This document shows positions 47,271 to 58,096 of a stretch of 64,000 nucleotides of DNA, piece after piece; position 1 is the first letter of the stretch, and each line of letters opens with the position of its first letter. Under the pieces are notes generated by a model that was given only the letters and a program-made list of their open reading frames with translations, did no database searches and was not told the origin of the DNA. The stretch comes from Xenophilus azovorans DSM 13620. Its GTDB lineage: Bacteria > Pseudomonadota > Gammaproteobacteria > Burkholderiales > Burkholderiaceae_C. The position numbers and the translations under genes are program-made. The stretch covers positions 124,001-188,000 of the forward strand of contig NZ_JQKD01000006.1 in assembly GCF_000745855.1 (NCBI RefSeq). Reading direction: 5' to 3'.

Positions 47271-49793
47271 TCAGTCATAGTTGGTGAAGCGGCTGGGTGC
47301 CGGGATCGGACCGCGCAGCGGCTGGTAGCGCGGCACGTTGAGCTGCAGGGTGCGCATCGGGCTGGAGCCGATGCTGGAAAAGCCCAGGAACTCGATCTGG
47401 AACATGATGCGCTTGGTCGAGGTGGCGACGCCGGTGCTGATCTTCTCCAGCACGACGCGGCCGATGTAGCAGCAGCCGTCGTACTCGAGGCCGATCACCG
47501 CGTCGGTCATGACCTTGTCGCGCAGGCTGTAGTTCAGCCGGCCGACGGAATACCAGCGGCCGCCGCCCTGGCCGCGGCCGGGGCCGAGGTCCTTGCCCTT
47601 GTCGCCCCACAGGTCGTTCAGCGGCCACTGCCAGCCCACGTCGATCGACTCGTTGCCCACGCCGCTGGTCGAGATGCGGTCGGCCTGGTAGCGGTACGAG
47701 GCGCTGAGCGTACGGTAAGGGCCCGGCGTGTAGCGGGCGGTGACGGTGCTGCGGTTGGAGCGGCGCTCGTCCGGGTTGTACTGGACGGTGGTGTCCAGGC
47801 TCCACTTGGGGCTCAGGTTGACCTGCGCGCCGAGCAGCAGGTCGCTGGCCCGCTCGATCACCGGCGAGGTGCCGGCGGTGACGACGGTGGTGCTGCCGAT
47901 CCGGCCGACGCGCCTGGACAGCGTGACATTCTGGTCGTCGAAGCGCCGGCGCTGGGCGATGCCGAAGCGGGCCAGTTCGGCGCCGGTGTCGGGGTCGAGC
48001 AGGCGCGAGGTCAGGCCCAGGGTCAGCGCATGGGTGGACGAGACGCGGTCGTGCCCGGAGAACTCGTTCTCGGTGAACAGGGTCGCGAAGCTGAAGTCGT
48101 TGGCCGCCGTGTCGTACACCGGCAGCGCGTTCTGGCGTGCGCGGTAGGGTGTGTGGACGTAGAAGGCGCGCGGCTCCAGCGTCTGGCGGAAGGCGCGGCC
48201 GAACAGCGAGGTGTCGCGCTCGAAGGTCATGCCGCTGTCCACGCTGAAGGTGGGCACGGCGCTGGTGGCGGAGGTGCGGCCGTCGGCCAGCGGCGCATCG
48301 AAGCTGTAGCTGGCCGCGTGCAACTGCACCTTGGGGATGACGTAGGCGCCGGGCGTGATGAACGGGTGGCTCAACTGCGCCAGCGCATAGGCGCGGTCGG
48401 CATTGGGCTGGCCCTGTTCGCGCACGTCGGCGCGGAAGCGCGTGAGATCGGTGCCCAGCGTGAAGTCGAAGCCGTTCCAGTCGTACTTGGCGTAGTTGGC
48501 CGTGAGCTGGGGCAGCCGGTCGTAGGGCGGGACGATCGGCGAGGCGTCGTAGCGCAGCGTCTGGTAGGACAGCGTGCGCACCCGGCCGCTCCAGTCCCCC
48601 TTGCTCCAGTTGAGCGAGGCGTCGTTGGGCAGCAGCCGCGTGATCAGCGTGGGCGTGCGGTTGAAGTCGCGCCAGTAGTCGTCGTCGCTGACGCGGTTGA
48701 GGTTGATGTTGGCGGTGAGCGAATCCAGCCCCAGGTCGCGCGCATTGAAGCTGTGCCGGTGCCTGGCCCACAGGCCCCAGCGCGAGCGGCGCACGCTGCC
48801 GGCCATGAGCTGGCTGGCGCGGCTGTAGTTCTCGTTCTCCAGTGCCTCCGTCACGGCCTCCGCCCGGCGGCTCTCGGGCAGGTTGTCGCTGGGCATGTAG
48901 TCCAGCCGCAGTTCGCCGCTGTAGCTCTTCTCGAGGTAGCGGAACTCGTTGGACAGGTTGATGCCGCGCTTGCTCATCACCGTCGGCGTGAAGGTGGCGT
49001 CGCGGTTGGGCGCGATGTTCCAGTAGTAGGGCAGCGCCAGCTCCAGGCCGTTGATGCTGTCGATGCCCAGGGTCGGCGGCAGGAAGCCGCTCTTGCGCTC
49101 GTTGCTCAGCGGGAAGCTCACGCTCGGGATCGGCGGCGTGCTGATGCCCATGAAGGTCAGCTGCGCGTTCTCGGCCGTGCCGATGTTCTCCTCGCTGTCG
49201 GTGCGCAGGTTGGCGGCGCTAAGGAACCAGGCGGGCATCCAGCCCGGGTAGTCCTCGCGCCGGCAGGTGGTGTAGGTGGCGTGGCGCGCGATCGCGCGGT
49301 CGGCGTCGACGAAGTCGATGCGGTCGGCATCGCCGTGCGCGCCGGTGGCCAGAAGCTGGTAGCGCACGTTGTCGAAGAAGCCCTCGAAGGTCTCGACCTT
49401 CAGCTCCAGCTTGGGCCCCTCGTAGACGTTGCCGGCCTGGTTGACACGCACGTTGCCGCTGGCCTTGGCCAGGTCGTCGGGCTGGTGGTATTCCAGCCGG
49501 TCGGCGTGGATGACCGTGTCGCCGCGGCGCAGCGAGGCGTTGCCCTCGACCACCGTTTCCAGGTCGGGCCGGCCCGAGACCTTGTCGCCCTCGATGATGC
49601 TGGGCCGGCTGCCGCGCTCGGCGCGCGGGATCTGCTCCTGCAGCATGGGCGAGCGCTTGAGCACCAGCGGCGCGTCCGCGTCGGCAGGCGACTGCGCCCA
49701 GGCCCCCTGCGCCTGCAGCATCGCAAGCGTCAGCAGGGCCAGGGGCCACGGCGGCGTGCGGCGGTGCCGGGTGGCTCGGGTCAGGTCGTGCAT
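47271..49793 (-). CDS. lptD: LPS-assembly protein LptD
   Basis: An 840-residue outer-membrane translocon for lipopolysaccharide. A signal peptide (about 1-33) leads to an LptA-like domain (about 65-190, with SIIEGDKVSGRPDLETVVEG) and the large beta-barrel. Only three cysteines are present, C177 and the C774-C775 pair; the first of the four cysteines of E. coli LptD (C31) has no counterpart, so only one interdomain disulfide can form. The start at 49793 gives a proper signal peptide. It is divergent from amgK. Confidence 0.96.
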   Translation of the reverse strand: MHDLTRATRHRRTPPWPLALLTLAMLQAQGAWAQSPADADAPLVLKRSPMLQEQIPRAERGSRPSIIEGDKVSGRPDLETVVEGNASLRRGDTVIHADRLEYHQPDDLAKASGNVRVNQAGNVYEGPKLELKVETFEGFFDNVRYQLLATGAHGDADRIDFVDADRAIARHATYTTCRREDYPGWMPAWFLSAANLRTDSEENIGTAENAQLTFMGISTPPIPSVSFPLSNERKSGFLPPTLGIDSINGLELALPYYWNIAPNRDATFTPTVMSKRGINLSNEFRYLEKSYSGELRLDYMPSDNLPESRRAEAVTEALENENYSRASQLMAGSVRRSRWGLWARHRHSFNARDLGLDSLTANINLNRVSDDDYWRDFNRTPTLITRLLPNDASLNWSKGDWSGRVRTLSYQTLRYDASPIVPPYDRLPQLTANYAKYDWNGFDFTLGTDLTRFRADVREQGQPNADRAYALAQLSHPFITPGAYVIPKVQLHAASYSFDAPLADGRTSATSAVPTFSVDSGMTFERDTSLFGRAFRQTLEPRAFYVHTPYRARQNALPVYDTAANDFSFATLFTENEFSGHDRVSSTHALTLGLTSRLLDPDTGAELARFGIAQRRRFDDQNVTLSRRVGRIGSTTVVTAGTSPVIERASDLLLGAQVNLSPKWSLDTTVQYNPDERRSNRSTVTARYTPGPYRTLSASYRYQADRISTSGVGNESIDVGWQWPLNDLWGDKGKDLGPGRGQGGGRWYSVGRLNYSLRDKVMTDAVIGLEYDGCCYIGRVVLEKISTGVATSTKRIMFQIEFLGFSSIGSSPMRTLQLNVPRYQPLRGPIPAPSRFTNYD

Positions 49794-49900
49794 CGGTCGG
49801 GAAGAAGCAATCTCGAAGCGACGGTGGCGGGCGGCCCTGGCGGCCGATGCGCGGCAGGGTTCCGCCGGGCGCCGACGGCCGGCGGGACGGGGCGGATTCG

Positions 49901-49906
49901 TAGAAT
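49901..49906 (+). promoter_or_regulatory. Putative -10 element of amgK
   Basis: TAGAAT in an AT-rich patch (49897-49916) only 12 nt before the amgK ATG at 49918. The transcript would have a very short or no leader. No good -35 is visible. Confidence 0.45.
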
Positions 49907-49917
49907 TTCGATTATCC

Positions 49918-50997
49918 ATGACAGCCTCCCCGCTCCCGGCCGATGTGCCCGCCCCCCTGACCTGGGCCGACCCGGCCCGCGCCGAGGCCTTCCGCCGCTG
50001 GATCGAGCGCATCGCGCCGGCGCAGCGGCTGCGGCCCGAAACCGTGCGCCTGGCCTCGGCCGACGCCAGCTTCCGCCGCTACCTGCGGGTGGACACGGAC
50101 ACCCCCGGCCTGGCACGCATCGTGATGGACGCGCCGCCCGACAAGGAAGACAGCCGGCCCTTCGTGAAGGTGGCGGCGCTCATGAAGGAGGCCGGCGTCG
50201 CCGCACCGCAGGTGCTGGACTGGCACGAGGCCGACGGCTTCATGCTGCTGGACGACCTGGGCCGGCAGACGATGCTCGACCTCATCGACCGCGAACGGCC
50301 CGAGGCCAACCGCGCCCGCTACGAGCAGGCCATCGACGCGCTGATCCGCTGGCAGCGCGCCTCGAAGCCGGGTGTGCTGCCGCCCTACGACGCCGCGCTG
50401 CTCACGCGCGAACTGCAGCTCTTCCCCGACTGGTACCTGGCGCGCCACCGCGGCGTCGCGGTCGAGGGCAAGGTGAAGGAGACGCTGGACAGGACCTTCG
50501 CGCAAATCGTGGAGGCCAACCTGAGCGCACCGTCGGCTTACGTACACCGCGACTTCATGCCGCGCAACCTGATGATCGATGACGACCGGATCGGCGTGCT
50601 GGACTTCCAGGACGCCGTCTACGGCCCCATCACCTACGACATCGCCAGCCTGATGCGCGACGCCTTCCTGAGCTGGGAGGAGGACTTCGTGCTCGACATC
50701 ACCGTGCGCTACTGGCAGGCCGCGCGCAAGGCCGGGCTGCCGGTCCACGATGACTTCGGCGACTTCTACCGCGCCGTCGAGTGGATGGGCCTGCAGCGCC
50801 ACCTCAAGGTGGCCGGCATCTTCGCGCGCCTGACGCTGCGCGACGGCAAGCCGAAATACCTGGCCGACACGCCGCGCTTCATCGCCTACATCCGCGCCAC
50901 GGCCGGCCGCTACCGCGAGCTGGCGCCACTGCTGCGGCTGGTGGACCAGGTCGAAGGCACGGCCACCACCGAGGCCTTCAGCTTCGGCCGGATGTAG
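49918..50997 (+). CDS. amgK: Anomeric MurNAc/GlcNAc kinase (AmgK-like aminoglycoside phosphotransferase family)
   Basis: A 359-residue APH-fold kinase. The catalytic loop HRDFMPRN (210-217, base D212) and the metal-binding DFQD (229-232) are intact. Next to lptD this gene is the cell-wall recycling sugar kinase AmgK, which phosphorylates MurNAc at C1. Its usual partner murU (uridylyltransferase) would be expected immediately downstream but is replaced by rsmE, 10 bp further on. Confidence 0.88.
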   Translation: MTASPLPADVPAPLTWADPARAEAFRRWIERIAPAQRLRPETVRLASADASFRRYLRVDTDTPGLARIVMDAPPDKEDSRPFVKVAALMKEAGVAAPQVLDWHEADGFMLLDDLGRQTMLDLIDRERPEANRARYEQAIDALIRWQRASKPGVLPPYDAALLTRELQLFPDWYLARHRGVAVEGKVKETLDRTFAQIVEANLSAPSAYVHRDFMPRNLMIDDDRIGVLDFQDAVYGPITYDIASLMRDAFLSWEEDFVLDITVRYWQAARKAGLPVHDDFGDFYRAVEWMGLQRHLKVAGIFARLTLRDGKPKYLADTPRFIAYIRATAGRYRELAPLLRLVDQVEGTATTEAFSFGRM

Positions 50998-51007
50998 GGC
51001 GCGGGCC

Positions 51008-51727
51008 ATGCCGCGCATCCACTGCCCCGAAGCGCTGGCCGGCGGCCAGTCGCTCGCGCTGCCGCCGGGCGCGGCGCGGCACGTGCAGGTGCTGCGCCTG
51101 CAGCCGGGCGACGGCCTCACGCTGTTCGACGGCCGCGGCGGCGAATACGCGGCCACGGTGGAGCGCATGGGCCGCAGCGAGGTGCAGGTGCGCGTCGGTG
51201 CCCACGATCCCGTCGAGCGCGAGGCGCCGCGCGAGGTGCACCTGGCCGTCGGCATGCCGGCCAACGAGCGCATGGACTGGCTGGTGGAGAAAGCCGCCGA
51301 GCTGGGCGCCGCCAGCATCCAGCCGCTGCTGACGGCGCACGGCGTGCTGCGCCTGGCGGGCGAGCGCGCGCAGAAGAAGCAGGCGCACTGGCAGGCGGTG
51401 GCCGTCGCGGCCTGCGAGCAGTGCGGGCGCAACCGCGTGCCGCCGGTGCATGCGGTGCAGCCGCTCGACGCCTGGCTGGCCGGCCTGGGCGCGCCGCCGG
51501 CCGGCCGCCTGCTGCTGGGCTTCTCGCCGGATGCGCGCCCGTTGGCGCAGGCCGCCGGCACCGGCCCGGTACTCGTGCTCGGCGGGCCGGAGGGCGGCTT
51601 GAACGCGCAGGAGGAAGCAGCCGCCCGCGCCTGCGGCTTCCAGACGGTGACGCTGGGCTCGCGCGTCCTGCGCGCCGAGACGGCGCCGCTGGCGGCCCTG
51701 GCCGGCCTGCTGGCGCTGGCCTCCTGA
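51008..51727 (+). CDS. rsmE: 16S rRNA (uracil(1498)-N(3))-methyltransferase
   Basis: A 239-residue SPOUT methyltransferase. An N-terminal PUA-like domain (HVQVLRLQPGDGLTLFDGRG) precedes the trefoil-knot domain, with MDWLVEKAAELGA, the SAM-binding VLVLGGPEGGLNAQE and the terminal LGSRVLRAETAPLAALA. It methylates U1498 of 16S rRNA. It follows amgK closely and probably shares its transcript. Confidence 0.95.
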   Translation: MPRIHCPEALAGGQSLALPPGAARHVQVLRLQPGDGLTLFDGRGGEYAATVERMGRSEVQVRVGAHDPVEREAPREVHLAVGMPANERMDWLVEKAAELGAASIQPLLTAHGVLRLAGERAQKKQAHWQAVAVAACEQCGRNRVPPVHAVQPLDAWLAGLGAPPAGRLLLGFSPDARPLAQAAGTGPVLVLGGPEGGLNAQEEAAARACGFQTVTLGSRVLRAETAPLAALAGLLALAS

Positions 51728-51759
51728 TCCCCTGCAGGACCGGTGCTACAACCGCCGCC

Positions 51760-52932
51760 ATGAACCGCCACCTCGGCCTGCTGGTGCTCTGCCAGGGCCT
51801 CTTCCTCACCAACAACGTCGCCTTCATCGCCATCAACGGGCTGGTCGGGCTCTCGCTGGCGCCGCGCCCCTGGATGGCCACGCTGCCGGTGATGGGCTAC
51901 GTGGTCGGCGGCGCGCTGTCCACCGGCATCGTGGCGCGCACGCAGCGGCGCTGGGGCCGGCGCGGCTCCTTCCAGATCGGGCTGGTCGTCGCCTTCGCAT
52001 CGGCGCTGGCCTGCGCCGCCGCGGCCTCCACCCGCAGCTTCACGCTGCTGTGCCTGGCCACGCTGGTGGCGGGCTACTACAGCGCCAACGCGACGCTGTA
52101 CCGCTTCGCCGCGGCGGAGCTGGTGGGGCCGGACTGGCGCGAGAAGGCGGTCTCGCTGCTGATGGCGGGCGGGCTGATCGGCGCGGTGGTGGGCCCCAAC
52201 CTGGCGTCGCACACGCGCGGCTGGCTGCCGGCGCCCTTTGCCGGCGCGTACCTGGCGCTGGCGGGCGTGGCGCTGCTGTCGATGGCGGCGATGGCCTTCA
52301 TCCGCTTCCCGGCGCCGCCGGTGCGCGCAGCGGGCGCGCCGGCCGGCCGGCCGCTGTCCGAGATCGCGCGCCAGCCGGCCTTCATCGTCGCGGCCGCCGG
52401 CGGTGCGCTGGGCTACGGCGTGATGAACCTGCTGATGGCGGCCACGCCGCTGGCGATGGACGTGTGCGGCCTGCCGTTCTCCGACGCCGCCTTCGTGCTC
52501 CAGTGGCACGTGATCGGCATGTTCGCGCCGGGCTTCTTCACCGGCCACCTGATCCGCCGCTTCGGCGCGCTGCCGGTGATGGCGGCCGGGCTGCTGCTCA
52601 ACCTGGGCTGCATCGCGATCGCGCTGTCGGGCGTGGACCTGCACCACTTCCTGGCCGCGCTGTTCCTGCTGGGCGTGGGCTGGAACTTCCTCTTCACCGG
52701 CAGCACCACGATGGCGCTGGGCACCTACCGCCCGGAAGAGAAGGACCGCGTCCAGGCGGCGCTGAACTTCTGCATCTTCGCCACGCTGGCGGTCACCTCC
52801 TTCGCGTCGGGCGTGCTGGTGACCACGCAGGGCTGGCAGTGGCTGAACATCGGCTCGCTGGTGCCGGTGGCGCTGATCGCGCTGGCGCTGGGCTGGCTGG
52901 CAGGCGCGCGGCGGCGCGAAGCGGCGGCCTGA
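51760..52932 (+). CDS. MFS transporter
   Basis: A 390-residue carrier with about 12 hydrophobic helices and no large loops (LGLLVLCQGLFLTNNVAFIA at the start, LVATLVAGYY-type helix 4, and GVGWNFLFTGSTTMALGTY near helix 10). The short cytoplasmic loop ARTQRRWGRRGSF sits after helix 2. Family relatives are annotated only as MFS or UMF-type transporters; the substrate cannot be told. It lies 32 bp after rsmE in the same direction. Confidence 0.9.
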   Translation: MNRHLGLLVLCQGLFLTNNVAFIAINGLVGLSLAPRPWMATLPVMGYVVGGALSTGIVARTQRRWGRRGSFQIGLVVAFASALACAAAASTRSFTLLCLATLVAGYYSANATLYRFAAAELVGPDWREKAVSLLMAGGLIGAVVGPNLASHTRGWLPAPFAGAYLALAGVALLSMAAMAFIRFPAPPVRAAGAPAGRPLSEIARQPAFIVAAAGGALGYGVMNLLMAATPLAMDVCGLPFSDAAFVLQWHVIGMFAPGFFTGHLIRRFGALPVMAAGLLLNLGCIAIALSGVDLHHFLAALFLLGVGWNFLFTGSTTMALGTYRPEEKDRVQAALNFCIFATLAVTSFASGVLVTTQGWQWLNIGSLVPVALIALALGWLAGARRREAAA

Positions 52933-52939
52933 TTCAGCC

Positions 52940-53788
52940 TCAACCGCCGAGTTGCTCGCCCAGCCACTGCTGCAGGGCGGCATAGACCGGCGCGGCGTCG
53001 CGCTCGTTCAGCAGCTCGTGGTACAGCGGCTCGAAGCAGACCGCGCGCAGCCGAGCCGCCGGCGCCGCGGCCGCGAAGGCCCGGCTGCCCGCCGGGCTGA
53101 CCAGCCGGTCGTCGCCGGCATACAGCAGCAGCGTGGGCACCGGCCAGCGCGGCGCGGCGGCCAGCACGGCGGGCCCCTCGTCGACCAGGAAGCGCGCCAG
53201 CTGCGCACCGATGCGGTCGTGCACCAGCGGATCGGCGCGGTAGGCGGCGACCACGGCGGGGTCGTGCGAGATGAAGCCGGCGTCCAGCCCGTTGCCCACG
53301 CGCAGCGAAGGCGCCAGGCGCGACAGCACGGCGACCAGCGCCTTCTGGAAGGGCGACAAGCCCGGGTCGATGGCAGGCGAGGAGAGCACCAGCGCATCCA
53401 CCGGCACCCCGCCCTGTGCGGCCGCGCGGGCCACGAAGCTGGACGCCACCAGGCCGCCCAGGCTGTGGCCCAGCAGCACGAGGGACAGCCCGGGATGCCG
53501 CTCGCGCGTGCGTGCGACGACCGCGCCCAGGTCCTCCACCAGCCGCAGCGGATGCGGCAGGCCGCCGCGCGGCCCGCTGGAGCGGCCGTGGCCGAAGTGA
53601 TCGTGCGCGCAGACTGCCAGGCCCCGTTCGTTGAGCCAGCGCGCCACGTGCGCGTAGCGGCCGGCATGCTCGCCCAGGCCATGCACGATCTGGACGACGG
53701 CGCGGGGCGGCTGCGCCGCGGGCCATTCATACAGCGCCAGGGTCGCGCCGTCGGGCCGCGTCAGCCCCGGCGTGCCGTCGTCGCGCAC
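52940..53788 (-). CDS. Alpha/beta hydrolase, monoacylglycerol lipase/lysophospholipase-like
   Basis: A 282-residue serine hydrolase. Motifs are the oxyanion-loop HGLGEHAGRY, the nucleophile GHSLGG (S109), the acid in LLYAGDDRLVSP, and the His in PLYHELLNE. These match the PldB/monoglyceride-lipase group (Hydrolase_4). The start is a GTG at 53788, 14 nt after the M20 peptidase stop, because no ATG gives the conserved N-terminus; the frame stays open further upstream. It probably cleaves monoacylglycerols or lysophospholipids. Confidence 0.9.
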   Translation of the reverse strand: MRDDGTPGLTRPDGATLALYEWPAAQPPRAVVQIVHGLGEHAGRYAHVARWLNERGLAVCAHDHFGHGRSSGPRGGLPHPLRLVEDLGAVVARTRERHPGLSLVLLGHSLGGLVASSFVARAAAQGGVPVDALVLSSPAIDPGLSPFQKALVAVLSRLAPSLRVGNGLDAGFISHDPAVVAAYRADPLVHDRIGAQLARFLVDEGPAVLAAAPRWPVPTLLLYAGDDRLVSPAGSRAFAAAAPAARLRAVCFEPLYHELLNERDAAPVYAALQQWLGEQLGG

Positions 53789-53802
53789 GGCAGGGGTGCC
53801 GT

Positions 53803-55302
<1,500 letters not shown>

Positions 55303-55403
55303 CGGAAGCTTCTCCGAGTTGGTACGTGGGGAGGATCGAGCGGGCCATTTTGCGCCCGGAACGCGCCACGCGTAGAGTGCGCCGGATCAACCCGGAGCGT
55401 CTC

Positions 55404-56210
55404 TTGAGCCCTGCGAAGAAGCCATCCACCGTCCGCGTCGGCATCGGCGGCTGGACCTACGAGCCCTGGCGCGGCAGCTTCTACCCCGAGGGCCTGGCGC
55501 ATGCCCGGGAGCTGCAGCACGCCAGCCGCCGCCTCACGGCCATCGAGGTCAACGGCACCTACTACAGCACCTTCAAGCCGCCCACCTTCCGCAAGTGGCA
55601 CGACGAGACGCCCGACGGCTTCATCTTCTCGCTCAAGGCCAACCGCTTCGCGACCAACCGCAAGGTGCTGGGCGCCGCCGGGGACTCCGTCGCGCGCTTC
55701 ACAGGCAGCGGCCTGGAGGAGCTGCGCGCGAAGCTGGGGCCCATCGTGTGGCAGTTCATGCCCACCAAGGCCTTCGAGGCGGAGGACTTCGAGGCCTTCC
55801 TCGCGCTGCTGCCGAAGAAGGCGGGCAGCCGCACGCTGCAGCACGTGATGGACGTGCGGCACCCGAGCTTTTTGTGCGAGGCCTACCGCGCGCTGGCAGC
55901 GAAGTACGGCGTGTCGACGGTGTTCACCGACGCGGAGAAATTCCCCTCTTTCGACGAGCCGCAGGGACCGATCGCCTATGCCCGGCTGATGCGGGCCGAA
56001 TCAGGCCACCCGGCAGGCTATGCGCCCCGGGCCCTGGACGCATGGGCCGAGCGCGCGAAGGGATGGGCGGGCGAACGGCCCACCTTCGTCTACTTCATCA
56101 ATGGCGCCAAGGAGCGTGCGCCCGCGGCGGCGCAGGCGCTGCTGCAGCGGCTGGGCTGGACGCCGCCCGAGCCGGAGCCCGCGCCCCCGAAACGCGGGCG
56201 CGGGAAGTGA
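55404..56210 (+). CDS. DUF72 domain protein
   Basis: A 268-residue TIM-barrel-like protein of the DUF72/YecE family. Hallmarks are VRVGIGGWTYEPWRG near the start, IEVNGTYYSTFKPPTFRKWH, and FSLKANRFATN. I chose the TTG at 55404, with GGAG 6 nt upstream, since the protein then begins MSPAKKPSTVRVG; the frame is open to 55293 but that would overlap the divergent peptidase start. Biochemical function is unknown. Confidence 0.9.
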   Translation: MSPAKKPSTVRVGIGGWTYEPWRGSFYPEGLAHARELQHASRRLTAIEVNGTYYSTFKPPTFRKWHDETPDGFIFSLKANRFATNRKVLGAAGDSVARFTGSGLEELRAKLGPIVWQFMPTKAFEAEDFEAFLALLPKKAGSRTLQHVMDVRHPSFLCEAYRALAAKYGVSTVFTDAEKFPSFDEPQGPIAYARLMRAESGHPAGYAPRALDAWAERAKGWAGERPTFVYFINGAKERAPAAAQALLQRLGWTPPEPEPAPPKRGRGK

Positions 56211-56223
56211 ACGGCCGGAAAGA

Positions 56224-56772
56224 TCAGGCCGCGGCCTGCAGTGCCGGCTTGCCGCTGCTGTTGGTGCTGCTGCTTTCGCTGCCGCCGGTGCCCACGCTCA
56301 CCTCGCCGGAGAGCTGGCCGCCTTCCTCGATGACGACCTTGCCGTAGCGGATCTTGCCGGTGACCTTGCCGGTGGCGTGGATCACCAGCTTCTCGCGGGC
56401 GGTGAGGTTGCCGTCGAACTGGCCGCGGATCTCGGCGATGTCGATCGAGACCGAGCCCTTGAACGCGCCCGACTCGGCGATCTGGATCACGCGCGAGTCC
56501 ATGGTCGCCTCGACCGTGCCCTCGACCACCAGCGTGTCGCAGTCCGTGATCTCGACGCCCTTGAGCTTGATGTTCGGGCCGACGGTGAGCTTGCTGCCGC
56601 CTTCCTTGACCGCCCCGTTGCTGACGGCGGCGGCGGTGCCGGACGTGCCGAGCGACGAAGAAGGCGTGACGGGAGTGCCCGAGAGATTGGTGCCGCCCAT
56701 CAGGGGCGCGGGACGGGAATTCGCAGCGTCGGTGTCACGGTCGCGCTTGCCGAAGAAGGGGGATTGCGATGC
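56224..56772 (-). CDS. Bactofilin (polymer-forming cytoskeletal protein)
   Basis: A 182-residue bactofilin. A flexible N-terminal tail (1-60) precedes the beta-helical DUF583 core (about 65-165), with SKLTVGPNIKLKGVEITDCD, GTVEATMDSR and KVTGKIRYGKVVIEEGGQLS. Bactofilins polymerise without nucleotide and often scaffold cell-wall enzymes. I chose the TTG at 56772 because GAGGAG lies 6 nt upstream; an ATG 10 codons before (56802) lies in front of that site and lacks its own. Confidence 0.92.
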   Translation of the reverse strand, partial: ASQSPFFGKRDRDTDAANSRPAPLMGGTNLSGTPVTPSSSLGTSGTAAAVSNGAVKEGGSKLTVGPNIKLKGVEITDCDTLVVEGTVEATMDSRVIQIAESGAFKGSVSIDIAEIRGQFDGNLTAREKLVIHATGKVTGKIRYGKVVIEEGGQLSGEVSVGTGGSESSSTNSSGKPALQAAA

Positions 56773-56916
56773 CAATGGGTGCTCCTCGGGGAAAAGGTGC
56801 ATGGTAGGGAGCGCTCACCAGCGAGCTGCACTTCATTACGCAAGATCGGTAACCAAATCCCCGAGGGCGGGCGTCGGGGAGTACTTCCTTCTTCGTTGCG
56901 TCCCCGCGCGCAGCGC
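56773..56916. promoter_or_regulatory. Leader of bactofilin gene
   Basis: A 144-bp spacer between the bactofilin start and the yigZ stop, both on the minus strand. Apart from a moderately AT-rich patch at 56830-56860 with possible promoter sequence, I see no clear structure in it. Confidence 0.3.
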
Positions 56917-57498
56917 TCACAGCCATCCGGCGCGGCCCTGCGTCACGTCGCCGATGCGCGCGACCAGCGCGTCGGCATCGTCCTCGGCGACCGCGAAGCC
57001 GATCTCCACCAGGCTGCCGTGCGCGACGTCCTCGATCTGCGCGCCGGCCGCCGCCAGCTCGCGCCGCACCGCGCCTTCGGCGGCATAGGGCAGCGCGCAG
57101 CGCAGCGGGCGCATGCGCCGCAGCGGCACCGGCTGCGCGTCCTTGAGGGCCTGCGTCACGCTCTCGGCGTAGGCGCGCACCAGCCCGCCCGCGCCCAGCT
57201 TCACGCCGCCGAAGTAGCGCACCACGGTGGCCAGCACACCCTCGAGTTCGCGGTGGCGCAGCACTTCCAGCATCGGGCGGCCCGCGGTGCCCGCCGGCTC
57301 GCCGTCGTCCACCGCCGCGGACTGGCCGCCGGCCATCAGCGCCCAGCACACATGCGTGGCGGCAGGATGCTCTGCGCGCAGCCGCGCCACGACCGCCTGC
57401 GCCGCCGCGCGGTCGGGCACCGGCTGCACGCAGGCGATGAAGCGGCTCTTGCGCACCAGCAACTCGGCGTGTGCCGCGGCGGCGAGGGTGAAGGCCAT
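56917..57498 (-). CDS. YigZ/IMPACT family protein
   Basis: A 193-residue protein of the UPF0029/IMPACT family. The N-terminal domain has KSRFIACVQPVPD, and the family motif DDGEPAGTAGRPMLEVL is followed by VVRYFGGVKLGAGGLVRAY. The second domain (about 130-193) is an EF-G-like fold. Its role in bacteria is unclear. It follows metW by 13 bp on the same strand, and its stop abuts the bactofilin leader. Confidence 0.93.
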   Translation of the reverse strand: MAFTLAAAAHAELLVRKSRFIACVQPVPDRAAAQAVVARLRAEHPAATHVCWALMAGGQSAAVDDGEPAGTAGRPMLEVLRHRELEGVLATVVRYFGGVKLGAGGLVRAYAESVTQALKDAQPVPLRRMRPLRCALPYAAEGAVRRELAAAGAQIEDVAHGSLVEIGFAVAEDDADALVARIGDVTQGRAGWL

Positions 57499-57511
57499 GC
57501 AGCGGCCTGCT

Positions 57512-58096
57512 TCAGCCCCGCTCGAAGCGGAAGACCGCCGTGCCCGCGCGCGCGTTGGGCAGCCAGCGCACCTCGCGGCCGTCCTGCAGGCCGAAGGCAT
57601 CGAGGATGCGCAGGCGGTTCTTGCGCGCGAGGATCTCGAAGTCCTTGAAAGTGCCGACGCGGATGTTGGGCGTGTCGTACCACTGGTAGGGCAGCCGCCG
57701 CGTGACCGGCATGCGTCCGCGCGCCACGCTGACGCGGTTGGGCCAGTGCGCGAAGTTGGGGAAGGCGACGATGCCGGTGCGGCCCACGCGCGCGGTCTCG
57801 CGCAGCATCACCTCGGCGTTGCGCAGGTGCTGCAGCGTGTCGATCTGCAGCACCACGTCGAAGCTGGCGTCCTCGAACATCGTCAGCCCCTCGTCGAGGT
57901 TGAGCTGGAGCACCTGCACGCCACGGCGCACGCACTGCAGCACGTTGCCGTCGGCGATCTCGACGCCGTAGCCGCTGCAATCGCGCTCGCGCATCAGGCG
58001 CGCGAGCAGGGTGCCGTCGCCGCAGCCCAGGTCGAGCACGCGTGCGCCCTGCGGCACGAGGCGCACGATCGCGTCATGGATGACCTGGTCGTTCAT
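57512..58096 (-). CDS. metW: Methionine biosynthesis protein MetW
   Basis: A 194-residue class I methyltransferase-fold protein. The SAM loop is [12 protein letters not shown], and the family motifs [18 protein letters not shown] and [11 protein letters not shown] are present. MetW pairs with MetX in homoserine acylation in many proteobacteria; it is thought to assist MetX. Its ATG overlaps the metX stop in ATGA, indicating translational coupling. Confidence 0.96.
   Translation of the reverse strand: MNDQVIHDAIVRLVPQGARVLDLGCGDGTLLARLMRERDCSGYGVEIADGNVLQCVRRGVQVLQLNLDEGLTMFEDASFDVVLQIDTLQHLRNAEVMLRETARVGRTGIVAFPNFAHWPNRVSVARGRMPVTRRLPYQWYDTPNIRVGTFKDFEILARKNRLRILDAFGLQDGREVRWLPNARAGTAVFRFERG

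Noticed and set aside
56773-56802. ATG at 56802 as the bactofilin start
   Set aside because: A strong GAGGAG lies downstream of it and 6 nt before the TTG at 56772, which fits initiation at the TTG.
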